Shown piece by piece: positions 23,300-30,834 of a DNA stretch of 30,834 bases (the stretch's first letter is position 1; every line of letters starts with the position of its first letter). The position numbers and the translations under genes were made by a program. The stretch is from positions 1 through 30,834 of IMG/VR virus record IMGVR_UViG_3300042515_001651; one strand, written 5' to 3'. This stretch comes from a virus. Below the pieces are notes generated by a model that saw only the letters and a program-made list of their open reading frames with translations, did not search any database and was not told where the DNA came from.

Positions 23300-25359
23300 C
23301 CGACTTCCGCGTATCCGATCTGGATAAAGTTTTTGGTTTCGCAACTTGTTCCAGAAGTTGCACCATAGAGATCGTGTTGTCCGATAGGCGTGCAATACTC
23401 GGTTGTGTCCCAGTCGATAATCAACAATTCGTATTGGCCAGGCGTGGCTTGGGTGAGGCAGCAGTCGCACACGTCATAAAGAACCGTTCCGCAAGACTGG
23501 AAAATCATTTGCCCGCACTCAAACCATGAAGACGTACAGTTATGGCAGGTACTTGGAACAAGTGCCGCTGAATACCCAATTCTGCCAGAATAATACTGCA
23601 CTGCGCGGCACTCAAAAAATTCGCCAGTGTTTGGGATTGTGTTGTCACTACATCCAGGTTCAATACCTGGGCATGGTTGATGAGTTGCCGCCCACGCTGG
23701 ATCAATAAGGTTCCCGCAACCAATCTCCATGTGCGTCCAGTTTTGTCCGCCAACGCCAACCGGCGCTGGGCAACATGCACCTATTAGACCAATATCTATT
23801 GTGTTTATACAATAGTAATGGTCGTATTTGTTTCGATATCGAACCCATCCAGCGTGTGCGCGCTCAACAGGATGGCTACCAACAAAATCAATAAAAATAC
23901 CCGGGACGTTCGGTGGGTAATAAGGACCGCAAGGCGCTGCCGAAAAGTTCCCTGGAGTGGAAACTGGGTACTGCATGCAACTTGGAGTTGCTTGTGCTCC
24001 GCAAACTGCGGTAAATGCGCCGTTTGGAATTCTGTATTCGCCAAGACCGAGGGAATACGACGCATCAAGAACAGTCTGGCTGCACCCAGTGATGTCAGAC
24101 GTGTATAGATTTACGTTGATCGTTGATGGCGCGTTTTCGCAGAAGGAATGCACACAACCGCAGCGAGGATTTTGTCGGCACCAATTTACTGGCTTGAAAT
24201 CCAGTTCTACTTTGATTGTGTATGACTTGCCGGCAGAAGCCTCTCCGACGACATGGGACTCGACAATTGAAACATCGTCAGTAAATCTCCATACATCATC
24301 CGGAGACAAGCGGTCTTCCATGCCATACAAAATGCGAAAACGACCATGCGATGTGTGGGCAACCCACATGTCTTTGACATCGCCAATTGCTTTGTCAACA
24401 GGAAAACCGATTGCAACAAGCGTTGCAATCAAATCATCCTCCTTGATATCTATTGCCCACGCCGCTTCTTGGGCGCCGTTGTTTGGCTGGCTGTCGGTAC
24501 AAGCGGCAGGAACACCGCCTTCGCCAAGGTGGCATGGGTGCGTTCCGTCACCGCATACTCCAAAATCACCAACAGATGTCGTTGTGTGTCCAGGGACAAT
24601 TGTGATTGGTGCGTCAATGCAAAGATTTGCAGATTCGGTAGCAGTGGTTCCGCAACGAAGAACGGATGTGGAACTGTTGCAACTAGCCGTCTGCGTGTAA
24701 TCAGTAGATGGAACTGCTGATTTGATAACGCTGTTTGTTCCGGCAAAGCGCGGCACTACACGGCGATTTTCTGCTGGCCACCAGATGACGTTGTTTGCAG
24801 TAACAGGAACGGCGGCATTTGGTGTAAGCCCCGTTCTGTTGCAATCAGTCAAAACATATGGATATGGACCCTTGGGAACCCCAGGGTGGTAGATGTCATT
24901 TGCAACGTCGTGGAATGCGCATGGGTTTTGATCTTTGCTTCCTCCAATAAACGAAAGGCGTCCATCAAAGGTCCACTGAAACGTATCTACATATTCAGTG
25001 ATTTGACACCCGGTTACAGCGGGGATTGCGCTGTCAGTGCAAGTGATATCAACTTTTGGTGTTGGCGCTACCGCGCAAGAACCGCCGCAAGAATCTATGA
25101 CAACCGTTCTTTTAGTGATAGTAATTGCGATTGTTGTTTCAATAAATGTGTTTCGTCTCGAAACAACAGAGTTGTGCCACGCGACCCAGAATGGTCCGTC
25201 GTAAAGCGTTGGTCCAAGCGGATACCCAATGGATACGTATCCCGGAATGACTTTTACACTTGGGTCGCAATCATCCGGTATTTCTGTACAGATTGGCCAA
25301 GCATCGCACAGTGCTGGCGAGTCATCACAGCAGCAAGAACCACCATAAATGCCTTGCAT
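23296..25359 (-). CDS. Cysteine-rich probable virion surface/tail protein (687 aa)
   Basis: The function is not recognised. The start at 25359-25357 (MQGIYGGSCCCDDSPALCDA) forms a TAATG overlap with the previous stop; an upstream ATG at 25521 would only read through the neighbour's 3' end. Around 42 of 687 residues are cysteine, including SCCC near the start, CGC near the middle and VCDCC near the end. This is very unusual for a large phage protein. The rest is Gly/Thr/Pro/Asn-rich beta-type sequence with many aromatic residues (e.g. PYYPPNVPGIFIDFVG). No signal peptide or membrane segment is seen. It could be a spike, fibre or tail-tip protein stabilised by disulphides or metal. The cysteine-rich small protein gene follows with an ATGA overlap. 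Confidence 0.88.
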   Translation of the reverse strand: MQGIYGGSCCCDDSPALCDAWPICTEIPDDCDPSVKVIPGYVSIGYPLGPTLYDGPFWVAWHNSVVSRRNTFIETTIAITITKRTVVIDSCGGSCAVAPTPKVDITCTDSAIPAVTGCQITEYVDTFQWTFDGRLSFIGGSKDQNPCAFHDVANDIYHPGVPKGPYPYVLTDCNRTGLTPNAAVPVTANNVIWWPAENRRVVPRFAGTNSVIKSAVPSTDYTQTASCNSSTSVLRCGTTATESANLCIDAPITIVPGHTTTSVGDFGVCGDGTHPCHLGEGGVPAACTDSQPNNGAQEAAWAIDIKEDDLIATLVAIGFPVDKAIGDVKDMWVAHTSHGRFRILYGMEDRLSPDDVWRFTDDVSIVESHVVGEASAGKSYTIKVELDFKPVNWCRQNPRCGCVHSFCENAPSTINVNLYTSDITGCSQTVLDASYSLGLGEYRIPNGAFTAVCGAQATPSCMQYPVSTPGNFSAAPCGPYYPPNVPGIFIDFVGSHPVERAHAGWVRYRNKYDHYYCINTIDIGLIGACCPAPVGVGGQNWTHMEIGCGNLIDPAWAATHQPCPGIEPGCSDNTIPNTGEFFECRAVQYYSGRIGYSAALVPSTCHNCTSSWFECGQMIFQSCGTVLYDVCDCCLTQATPGQYELLIIDWDTTEYCTPIGQHDLYGATSGTSCETKNFIQIGYAEVG

Positions 25360-25841
25360 TACGTACAGATCTCCACGGGGTTGACTTCGTTGAACCAAGG
25401 ACGGCCAGCAGGGTCGATGTGCATAGTTACGACTCTGCCAACAGCAATAGAAAGACGAACAGGAGTTGATGTAATGGTGTTGCCGCCGTCGTCGTCTACA
25501 GAGAGTTCGTAGAAATTCCACGCAACTCCATATCCCGAGTTTGTACGCCCAGGAGAAACGTCAGACCAAGTGCCTCCAGTTGCGTCACGCTCTACTTCTT
25601 TCCACTGGTATGTCCACCAGTGTCTTGAAGCAGACAGCGGAGTTTGGGCTGTTGCTGATGTGATTTCGGCCGAAAAAACCTGCGGAACCAGACGATCCAT
25701 AGATCGGTCTGTTTCAGTGGAAGTTCTTGCAACATTGGCTCGCGTACGCGCAATGGCGCGATTGACCTCTTCATTGAGAGGCCCAATCATTCCAGATCGC
25801 TTTTGACCTGGAGGTAAGAACTGGAGCAGTTCTTGGTCCAT
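25359..25841 (-). CDS. Hypothetical virion-cluster protein (160 aa)
   Basis: The protein is not recognised. The N-terminal ~60 residues are helical and charged (GPLNEEVNRAIARTRANVAR), and the remainder is beta-rich with aromatics (SRHWWTYQWKEVERDA, GVAWNFYELSVDDDGG) and ends PWFNEVNPVEICT. Both ends join their neighbours as TAATG (25843-25839 and 25361-25357), so it is translated within a tightly coupled block of three genes. Co-location with probable tail and surface genes suggests a structural role; this is inference. Confidence 0.88.
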   Translation of the reverse strand: MDQELLQFLPPGQKRSGMIGPLNEEVNRAIARTRANVARTSTETDRSMDRLVPQVFSAEITSATAQTPLSASRHWWTYQWKEVERDATGGTWSDVSPGRTNSGYGVAWNFYELSVDDDGGNTITSTPVRLSIAVGRVVTMHIDPAGRPWFNEVNPVEICT

Positions 25842-26626
25842 TAGAACGTTGTTTCTTCAGCGGCGAGGTAGGTTGAAATCGTTTTCCATTTACCGTTGCC
25901 AGAATCAAGCGTTGAGTCCCAAACTGCTTGCTGCCGGTAATGCCCAGCAGGGTCATAGGTAAGAATCAACGAAGTAAACCACGGATATGTGCCAATGTCG
26001 CTTTTCCCAGATTCAAACCCTTCGTATCGCAGCGTCCTCACAGCAAAGACGCCACCAATCTCTGGTATCGGGAAAACATTCGAATTGATTTTTCCATTCT
26101 TACTCAATTCGGCATCGTTGATGGTCAGAAACGGAGTTGTGTACTCCAACTGAATCGTCATCATTGGACGCTGAACTTTGTATGGACGTGGAGCAAGTTC
26201 CGGAGTTTGCTTGTTCCCGGGGCGAAGTTGCAAAGAAAACCAATGCCCGGTATCCGGGTTGCTGTTGTCCCTGTACCCGTTGGTGTATGAGCCACCGTTG
26301 AGCAGGTATGCATCAACGTACTCAAGAGAACTCTTGATACGTATGCGCCGTTCAGTCTGGTTTCTGCGTCGGCTTCTACCGCCGCGACCATAGTTCAGAC
26401 TGACAATCCACTTTGCATTTCCAAACGGAGAGGCATCGGCAGATACCAACGGCACGTTGTATGTGCCTGGGTATAGGGTTTCTCCTACAGAAGTCTTTGC
26501 TTCTTCAATGGCTTCCGTGTGGGTGTTCTTGCCAGTTACAAGGCATCGAATTGTTGCCCTGTCTGCTGTTTCAGACTCGTAACCAACAGAGACCGTTGTG
26601 CCGGGTATGTAGGATTTGACAGCCAT
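25841..26626 (-). CDS. Hypothetical virion-cluster protein (261 aa)
   Basis: The protein is not recognised. It is beta-rich throughout, from VKSYIPGTTVSVGYESETAD at the N-terminus to DIGTYPWFTSLILTYDPAGH near the C-terminus, with a very basic patch, GRGGRSRRRNQTERRIRIK, at about residues 80-98. It begins three bases after the preceding stop and ends in a TAATG overlap with the next gene. The block of small structural-looking genes around it suggests a tail or neck component. No enzymatic motif is visible. Confidence 0.88.
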   Translation of the reverse strand: MAVKSYIPGTTVSVGYESETADRATIRCLVTGKNTHTEAIEEAKTSVGETLYPGTYNVPLVSADASPFGNAKWIVSLNYGRGGRSRRRNQTERRIRIKSSLEYVDAYLLNGGSYTNGYRDNSNPDTGHWFSLQLRPGNKQTPELAPRPYKVQRPMMTIQLEYTTPFLTINDAELSKNGKINSNVFPIPEIGGVFAVRTLRYEGFESGKSDIGTYPWFTSLILTYDPAGHYRQQAVWDSTLDSGNGKWKTISTYLAAEETTF

Positions 26627-26629
26627 TGG

Positions 26630-26908
26630 TCACAGCGCATTCCTGAGATTTTGATTCAAGGATCGCAGTTCTTGAAGGATCGCTTCAAGCAACTGGGTGC
26701 TTGTATCTGAAATTGGATCTGGGAACTCTCCCGCACCAGCGGGACCAGCCAGAGGCAAGAACTGGCCCGCCGGTGCGGTTGGAGGAGGTGTTGCTGGTGG
26801 CTGTATTTGAAGAACCGGATCTGACTGTTGTGGCGGTTGAAATGCGTTTGGCAGCAATCCGCCAAACGCTTCGTATGCCTTCATGTCAGCATCTTCTTGG
26901 TTCATCAT
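26630..26908 (-). CDS. Small Pro-rich protein with a C-terminal helix (92 aa)
   Basis: The protein is not recognised. A short acidic N-terminus (MMNQEDADMKAYEAFGG) leads into a Pro/Gln/Ala-rich, probably disordered middle (PPATPPPTAPAGQF). A C-terminal heptad-like helix follows (TQLLEAILQELRSLNQNL) that could form a coiled-coil oligomer. The first ATG overlaps the preceding stop as ATGA (26908-26905); a second ATG follows at once, so the start is uncertain by one codon. No clear Shine-Dalgarno sequence is present, consistent with translational coupling. Confidence 0.78.
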   Translation of the reverse strand: MMNQEDADMKAYEAFGGLLPNAFQPPQQSDPVLQIQPPATPPPTAPAGQFLPLAGPAGAGEFPDPISDTSTQLLEAILQELRSLNQNLRNAL

Positions 26909-27414
26909 GGTGCTACGTACACGTGTGCGGTTGCTTCAGTGGTAGACGAATCCGTGTCAGTGAGGACGCCGACAATGGTCAGTTGCACGGTTGCGGCCGT
27001 ACGAACCCAGCGTACACGGCACTGCTTGACAATCATGTTCCCACGCAGGTAGATGCCGTTTGCTAGAGCGACTGACCAGCGCATTCTCGAATAATTATCT
27101 GTAGTCGAGAACATGTTTTGGATGCCGATCCACTGCTCAGAAGCACCTGCGTTTCCATTGGTGTCAACTGACTTTGTGGACATCAAAAGACCTTGCAGGG
27201 CAATTTGACCTCCAAGAAGACCGCTGCCTTCGTGTGTGTGGTATGCGTCAGTTTGCGAAGGTCCACTACCTGTAGTGTCTTCGGTGATCTGATCGTACGA
27301 AATATCGCAAGCCTGTAACTTCAAGGCCATCTTTGCAATAGCCGCGTCGGCTTGCAAAATTTGCAGCACAGCCGTGCCGTGCGTTCCCGGTTTAGCAAGT
27401 GCTACAGTTGCCAT
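26905..27414 (-). CDS. Beta-rich hypothetical virion protein (169 aa)
   Basis: The protein is not recognised. After a short N-terminal helix (AVLQILQADAAIAKMALKLQ) it is a Gly/Thr/Val-rich beta protein ending QLTIVGVLTDTDSSTTEATA and HVYVAP. The middle contains YHTHEGSGLLGG. It resembles small tail or head structural proteins in composition only. The start at 27414 has GAGG about nine bases upstream, and the gene is 12 bases downstream of the preceding stop. The stop overlaps the next gene's start. Confidence 0.88.
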   Translation of the reverse strand: MATVALAKPGTHGTAVLQILQADAAIAKMALKLQACDISYDQITEDTTGSGPSQTDAYHTHEGSGLLGGQIALQGLLMSTKSVDTNGNAGASEQWIGIQNMFSTTDNYSRMRWSVALANGIYLRGNMIVKQCRVRWVRTAATVQLTIVGVLTDTDSSTTEATAHVYVAP

Positions 27415-27426
27415 TGATTAGACCTC

Positions 27427-27636
27427 TTAGGCGGTTTGGGTGCCAACAACAGTCCAAGTTGCACTAGTTGCTGAGCCAGTATTGATGTACAACTTTCCGT
27501 TCGTTGTATCAATGGCAAGTGCGCCCTTGGAAAAACCAGCGACGCTTCCGGTTGGAACTCCAGCGGTCAACTGAAAGATCTTGCCTTGGCTGTTCTGTGC
27601 TTCACTGAGTTCCTGAATTTGGTTGTGTGCCGACAT
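27427..27636 (-). CDS. Small fibre-like structural protein (69 aa)
   Basis: After a helix (HNQIQELSEAQNSQGKIFQL) the protein carries a motif common in phage fibre and head-fibre proteins: KGALAIDTTNGKLYINTGSA followed by TSATWTVVG. In larger proteins this forms a small beta unit marking the end of a fibre repeat; here it stands alone. The start is supported by AGGAG five to six bases upstream. It may attach to or cap a larger fibre, but that is inference. Confidence 0.82.
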   Translation of the reverse strand: MSAHNQIQELSEAQNSQGKIFQLTAGVPTGSVAGFSKGALAIDTTNGKLYINTGSATSATWTVVGTQTA

Positions 27637-27644
27637 GATGGCTC

Positions 27645-28745
27645 CTAGTAGAGAGTGTTGTTGTACGTGACCTGCGTCCGAATTGGCGCTCGACCTTGTG
27701 AGTGAAGCGTATCGCTTCTGTCGATGTTTTCTCCAAAATACGAAGATCCAGCAACTCGTCGATCAAGAGCGACGCTGGCTGCAATTCGATTTCGGAAATA
27801 CTCTTTGTACTTTCCGTTTGGGCTGTCAGCGTATTCTTCCGCGACAGCAAGGCAAGAGGCAAGAATTGTTTCGTGGTGATATGCCATCCCGGGTGGGTGC
27901 AAATCTGTAGTTGCCTCTCCTACAGCAGCCAAATCTGCTACGCCTGGGAAGACGTACAAATACTTGAATGACATCCGATACAAGTTGTCTGGCCTTGGGT
28001 AAAAGACCATCTCGTATCTGGTGTACATGCCAATTTTTGCGCGATTCCCAATCCGGTCAACGCTTGGGAACCGGTACGGCCTCACACAAAAGTATGCTGG
28101 AACACCAGATTGAATTGCCCCGTTGAGGAACATTTCTCGAATCTGGTCTTCGCTTACTTGCTTGACTGGCATGTATCCGCTTCCAGACTCAAGCGTTACG
28201 TTGCCTTCAATTCCACCGAACGATGTTGGAAGACCGTAGATTCCGTCAGTGATGACGTAATCAATTCCGGCTCCGGAATAAGCGTCCTCTTCAACGGCGT
28301 CGTCAAGATCGAGAGTGTCTGAGTCTTGCCGAGCAAAGATGTGGATTATTCGTTCGGCGTCGTCGTACTTTGTGGCAAGCGGATGCTGATAAATCAACAC
28401 GCCGTTTTTGACCCACAAAGGCAGTGCCGATGCCCCAAGAGATCCAATGTCCGCTTCACCCTTTGGGGTGTAAGTTACAGATGTAAGTTTCCCGGTTGTA
28501 AACGGAGCGTGGACAGAGATGTTCATGGTTGGCCGCATAAACGACCACACATGCGCTGTTCCATCTTGCAAAATTGGCGGAGCGTAAAACTGGCGAAGAC
28601 CACGGTCAATTACTGCATCAACATCGGCTTGCTGCGTTCCAGTCATGGACGAATAAGTACGTCCAAAACCAAAGTAGCGCCCGATTTCTCCGCGCCATTG
28701 GTCTAGGTTGATTGCAAGTGATGTGTGCGTTGTTGCCGGAGGCAT
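27645..28745 (-). CDS. Possible head-tail adaptor (neck) protein (366 aa)
   Basis: The N-terminal helical part contains DVDAVIDRGLRQFYAPPILQ (about residues 43-62) followed by HVWSFMRP. This pattern is seen in phage neck or adaptor-type proteins, where a helix plus an RQFY-PP segment leads into a beta domain. The C-terminal part has helices with LASCLAVAEEYADSPNGKYK (about 295-315), often seen in such proteins. The middle is beta-rich (MSFKYLYVFPGVADL). The start has GGAG six bases upstream. Adaptors bind below the portal and link head to tail. The match is by general pattern only, so the function stays tentative while the gene itself is clear. Confidence 0.85.
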   Translation of the reverse strand: MPPATTHTSLAINLDQWRGEIGRYFGFGRTYSSMTGTQQADVDAVIDRGLRQFYAPPILQDGTAHVWSFMRPTMNISVHAPFTTGKLTSVTYTPKGEADIGSLGASALPLWVKNGVLIYQHPLATKYDDAERIIHIFARQDSDTLDLDDAVEEDAYSGAGIDYVITDGIYGLPTSFGGIEGNVTLESGSGYMPVKQVSEDQIREMFLNGAIQSGVPAYFCVRPYRFPSVDRIGNRAKIGMYTRYEMVFYPRPDNLYRMSFKYLYVFPGVADLAAVGEATTDLHPPGMAYHHETILASCLAVAEEYADSPNGKYKEYFRNRIAASVALDRRVAGSSYFGENIDRSDTLHSQGRAPIRTQVTYNNTLY

Positions 28746-28748
28746 GTG

Positions 28749-29405
28749 TTACTCCGAAAGAGTTACTATGAATCCAATGCGAGCGCCGGAAACCGCGTTT
28801 GCTTGCGTGAAGGTAATGGCCAAATGCGACGCTCCTCCAAGGAACGAAACGTTTGACTGGTGCGGAATCGACGTAGACCCAATCAAGGAACTTGCCGTTC
28901 CAAAAATGTTGTCGTACATCGTAATAGACGCGATTGCTCCAGGAGAACTTGTGTTTGATCCTGCTTTTGTTGAGTGATACAAACCACTTGTAACGACAGC
29001 ATTGTTCAGTTCATCTGGAATGTTTCCAGTTGCAAGAGTTGTTGGGAATGGCGTACTTGTCAATGAAACCACTTGCAAAAGTGTTGCGTGCCACATTGTT
29101 GGCGTGCCGCCATCTTGATTATTTGAATGAATCAAGTATGCGGCGTATGACATGTTTCCGCCACCGTTTGTTGCGAACGGGGTGATGACTGCTGAATTGA
29201 ATCCAGTGCATTCAATTGGCGCAAATTTGTAAGCAGTAGATGCAGCATCGCCTTGCCCTGAACCAACAGACATGTATGGGAATGACGTGTACATCCTGCT
29301 TGCGTCGTTGTAAGCAGCAGCCTCATTGAGTTTCATGCTCAATGTTCCGGTTGACGATGTGCGCGCTGCAAACGGTGGGACGATAATTTTGCTACCGACA
29401 TGCAT
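28749..29405 (-). CDS. Beta-rich hypothetical virion protein (218 aa)
   Basis: The protein is not recognised. It is rich in Ser, Thr, Gly, Ala and Asn with alternating beta-type stretches, such as KIIVPPFAARTSSTGTLSMK at the start and ARIGFIVTLSE at the end, and has no cysteine cluster and little charge. It resembles small phage surface or tail proteins with a beta-sandwich. GAGG lies about ten bases upstream of the ATG. The stop is followed after three bases by the start of the adaptor-like gene, so the two are probably translated together. Confidence 0.87.
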   Translation of the reverse strand: MHVGSKIIVPPFAARTSSTGTLSMKLNEAAAYNDASRMYTSFPYMSVGSGQGDAASTAYKFAPIECTGFNSAVITPFATNGGGNMSYAAYLIHSNNQDGGTPTMWHATLLQVVSLTSTPFPTTLATGNIPDELNNAVVTSGLYHSTKAGSNTSSPGAIASITMYDNIFGTASSLIGSTSIPHQSNVSFLGGASHLAITFTQANAVSGARIGFIVTLSE

Positions 29406-29416
29406 GGTTGTTTACC

Positions 29417-30247
29417 TCAAGTCGTTGAAAGTCCAAGGCAGATTGCACCCATGCGAGGGAATGGGCCTGTTTGTGTCCCTGTTGGTCCAAATTGTGTAGC
29501 CAACATGAAATGAGAATATCGGTGAATACCGACAATTGAGTGGTATCCAATGGTTTCAGAGGTGTCGGTTGCAACAACCGTGCTTATGAAATTTGCAAGA
29601 GTCGATGATGAGGTCGCAAGTCCAGCAGATTTAGCAAGCATCAGCGCGTTGATATCAATTGAGTTTGTTGTCGCTGTGCCTGTAGACGACGTTGCAAGAC
29701 TGAGATACACGCCTGTTATGGCGGACGCTGGCTCTCCCGGTAAAATGTTTGTTCCATCAAGCAGCGGGAAATAACCATCTTCTTTGCTGAAAAAGTTTCC
29801 TGCTACAAATCCACCGGTCGAAGTTGCAGTCAACCGCCATGTCACTATTGGTTCAACAATGTATGGCCCATCGTCAATTCCGTTTCCATATTGCGGCCTA
29901 ATTCCCCACACAGTGAAACGCTGAACTAATGTGTCAGCAGTCAAGCCATCTCCAAAATAATTTTCTGAAGCGGCATTTGTTGTTGACAAAAACGTTAAAA
30001 ACTGAAACACAAGCGTGTCGGCACTACCGCATGGAATGATTGGACATCCGCTGTGCGCAGTACCTGTTGCCGTGTCAGCAGCAATTTCTTGAAGCGTTGC
30101 GTACGTCTTCCTGGTCCCCAAAGTCGTGCTAATCGTTCCAGATCCGGCATTGCAAATTTGGCCCTTGTTTGTAGTAACAAAGCCACCAGTCGCTGACGCG
30201 ATGGATGCGTACGGGTTGAACCAAGGCATTACGACCGAAATGGCCAT
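29417..30247 (-). CDS. Beta-rich hypothetical virion protein (276 aa)
   Basis: The protein is not recognised. It is low in charge and rich in Thr, Ser, Gly and Ala, with segments such as PWFNPYASIASATGGFVTTN at the start, FTVWGIRPQYGNGIDDGPYI in the middle and MGAICLGLSTT at the end. Its composition matches the following 218-residue protein, and the two may be related surface components, though no clear sequence repeat between them was seen. The start has AGGA about eight bases upstream, inside the end of the HNH-like gene. Confidence 0.87.
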   Translation of the reverse strand: MAISVVMPWFNPYASIASATGGFVTTNKGQICNAGSGTISTTLGTRKTYATLQEIAADTATGTAHSGCPIIPCGSADTLVFQFLTFLSTTNAASENYFGDGLTADTLVQRFTVWGIRPQYGNGIDDGPYIVEPIVTWRLTATSTGGFVAGNFFSKEDGYFPLLDGTNILPGEPASAITGVYLSLATSSTGTATTNSIDINALMLAKSAGLATSSSTLANFISTVVATDTSETIGYHSIVGIHRYSHFMLATQFGPTGTQTGPFPRMGAICLGLSTT

Positions 30248-30249
30248 TG

Positions 30250-30480
30250 TTATTTCCTGTTCCTGGATCGGTTGGCTGACTTTGGTTGGACTCGAAGATT
30301 TGATTTCCTGTTGTCCATAGGGTTCATGTTCTTGTGGTCAACGTCTTTGCCGTCGCCCCTGCGAACACGACCATCGCGCTCAAGCGCCGCGCGAGCCTTA
30401 TTGCGACTCGCGCGGCGCTCAATCTGCTCAGGCTTACCGTGGAAATCACGGTATTCCTTTGCGTAATTTCGCTTGGGCAT
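30250..30480 (-). CDS. Small HNH-like protein (76 aa)
   Basis: The C-terminal half reads GDGKDVDHKNMNPMDNRKSN followed by LRVQPKSANRSRNRK. This is the core pattern of small phage HNH-type proteins (DH, then an Asn-rich turn and SNLRV with following Asn). The N-terminal half is a charged helix (MPKRNYAKEYRDFHGKPEQI). HNH proteins can nick or cut DNA, and some assist packaging. Small members with this exact layout recur in structural gene blocks of short-tailed phages, and their activity there is unproven. The catalytic His of the DH pair is present. The start overlaps the preceding 27-residue gene's stop as TAATG. Confidence 0.88.
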   Translation of the reverse strand: MPKRNYAKEYRDFHGKPEQIERRASRNKARAALERDGRVRRGDGKDVDHKNMNPMDNRKSNLRVQPKSANRSRNRK

Positions 30481-30563
30481 TAGCCCTTGCCTCCACCGCC
30501 TGCTGTAAGGCCGGTCTTTGAACCACCACCACCACGCTTGGGACCACGCTTTGGCTTTGCCAT
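30480..30563 (-). CDS. Very small basic Gly-rich protein (27 aa)
   Basis: The frame starts MAKPKRGPKRGGGGSKTGLT and ends with a Gly-rich tail and Lys. AAGGA lies about eight bases upstream of the ATG, and the stop overlaps the HNH-like gene's start as TAATG. Similar tiny Lys/Gly proteins occur in phage structural blocks with no known role. Its small size makes the call less certain, but the spacing and ribosome binding site support it. Confidence 0.65.
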   Translation of the reverse strand: MAKPKRGPKRGGGGSKTGLTAGGGGKG

Positions 30564-30574
30564 CTGTTTTCCTT

Positions 30575-30706
30575 TCACTTGGACTTCTTCGATGCCTTCA
30601 TCGGCATCTTCTTCATGCCAGCAGAACGACTGCCAGCCATCGACTTGACCATCTTGTTGTAACCCTTCTTCATGTGACCATCCTTGTGATTACAAGAACA
30701 CTTCAT
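30575..30706 (-). CDS. Small Lys/Met-rich protein (43 aa)
   Basis: The chosen start is at 30706 (MKCSCNHKDGHMKKGYNKMV), preceded by GAGGA at about seven bases. A longer open frame from 30793 would overlap the end of the upstream gene and is less likely. The N-terminal CSCNH with a further His (residues 3-11) could bind a metal; the rest is a basic, Met-containing helix ending MKKMPMKASKKSK. The gene lies 11 bases upstream of the 27-residue gene. The function is unknown. Confidence 0.72.
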   Translation of the reverse strand: MKCSCNHKDGHMKKGYNKMVKSMAGSRSAGMKKMPMKASKKSK

Positions 30707-30707
30707 G

Positions 30708-30834
30708 TCAGTCCTCGGCAATCCAGTATTGCAGAACAGGACTAGATGCTGTAGCCGCTGCCGCTTTGACGTATGGAGTTTGAGCGGTAGCAACGTCCGT
30801 ATTCAATCGGAACAGAGCAACCTCTCCAGGTTTC
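30708..30834 (-). CDS. 3' end of a gene cut by the right window edge
   Basis: The last 41 complete codons read KPGEVALFRLNTDVATAQTP and on to VLQYWIAED, with a TGA stop at 30710-30708. The sequence looks like the C-terminus of a structural protein, with beta-type residues and a short acidic end. The next gene's start (30706) follows the stop by one base, and its Shine-Dalgarno sequence lies within this gene. The product cannot be identified from the fragment. Confidence 0.75.
   Translation of the reverse strand, partial: KPGEVALFRLNTDVATAQTPYVKAAAATASSPVLQYWIAED

Noticed and set aside
23300-23470. Upstream extension of the small cysteine-rich gene
   Set aside because: The extension overlaps the 687-residue protein's coding sequence and reads like a shifted frame; the ATGA-coupled start at 23299 is better.
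25360-25521. Upstream extension of the 687-residue cysteine-rich protein
   Set aside because: It starts with Arg/Cys-rich nonsense-like sequence inside the neighbouring 160-residue gene; the TAATG start at 25359 matches other junctions.
1-30834. tRNA genes, CRISPR arrays, insertion sequences, integrase and attachment sites
   Set aside because: Looked for by eye; no cloverleaf with a TTCGA-type arm, no regularly spaced repeats, no transposase or recombinase motif and no flanking direct repeats were seen.

Overview
The window is part of a tailed double-stranded DNA bacteriophage genome (Caudoviricetes) or a prophage/metagenomic contig of one. It holds a recognisable packaging and capsid module: large terminase, portal, a small conserved phage protein, scaffold-like protein and major capsid protein. 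It also holds a large block of virion genes headed by an 11-kb gene for a giant polyvalent phage protein. The roughly 580-residue portal, the giant internal-type proteins and the lack of any visible tape-measure, sheath or baseplate genes suggest a short-tailed (podovirus-like) virion; this is inference. The host cannot be assigned. No replication, lysis or integration genes, tRNA genes or CRISPR arrays were recognised.

Layout. (1) 1-568 is a strongly GC-rich, G-biased stretch that differs from the roughly 50% GC remainder. It may carry the start of a leftward gene at its left edge and ends in a candidate promoter placed for a leaderless transcript. (2) 569-8711, plus strand: an unknown protein, a 46-residue basic protein, an excisionase/MerR-like helix-turn-helix protein, a sigma-70-region-4-like protein with a 46-residue conserved phage gene nested in its 3' end, then TerL, portal, a conserved 122-residue protein, scaffold-like protein, capsid protein and a beta-rich virion protein. 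Most junctions overlap as TAATG or ATGA, or abut. (3) 8712-8770 is a convergent intergenic region with two hairpins, the second a strong terminator. (4) 30834-8771, minus strand: genes are read from the right edge leftwards. They are the end of an unidentified gene, three very small genes including an HNH-like protein, a run of virion proteins including a possible neck/adaptor protein, a pair of cysteine-rich proteins, a 948-residue repeat-bearing protein, the 3674-residue giant protein, and finally a 48-residue ribbon-helix-helix protein that overlaps the giant gene's stop codon.

How the parts fit. The plus-strand operon would make the packaging motor and prohead. The minus-strand operon would make the neck, tail, surface and internal proteins. 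The two converge at the double hairpin. The same 18-20-base palindrome occurs three times: inside the first plus-strand gene, as the stem of the convergent terminator, and directly in front of the ribosome binding site of the 948-residue protein gene. With the small DNA-binding proteins encoded here, this repeated palindrome is the best candidate for an undescribed regulatory or recognition element in the window.
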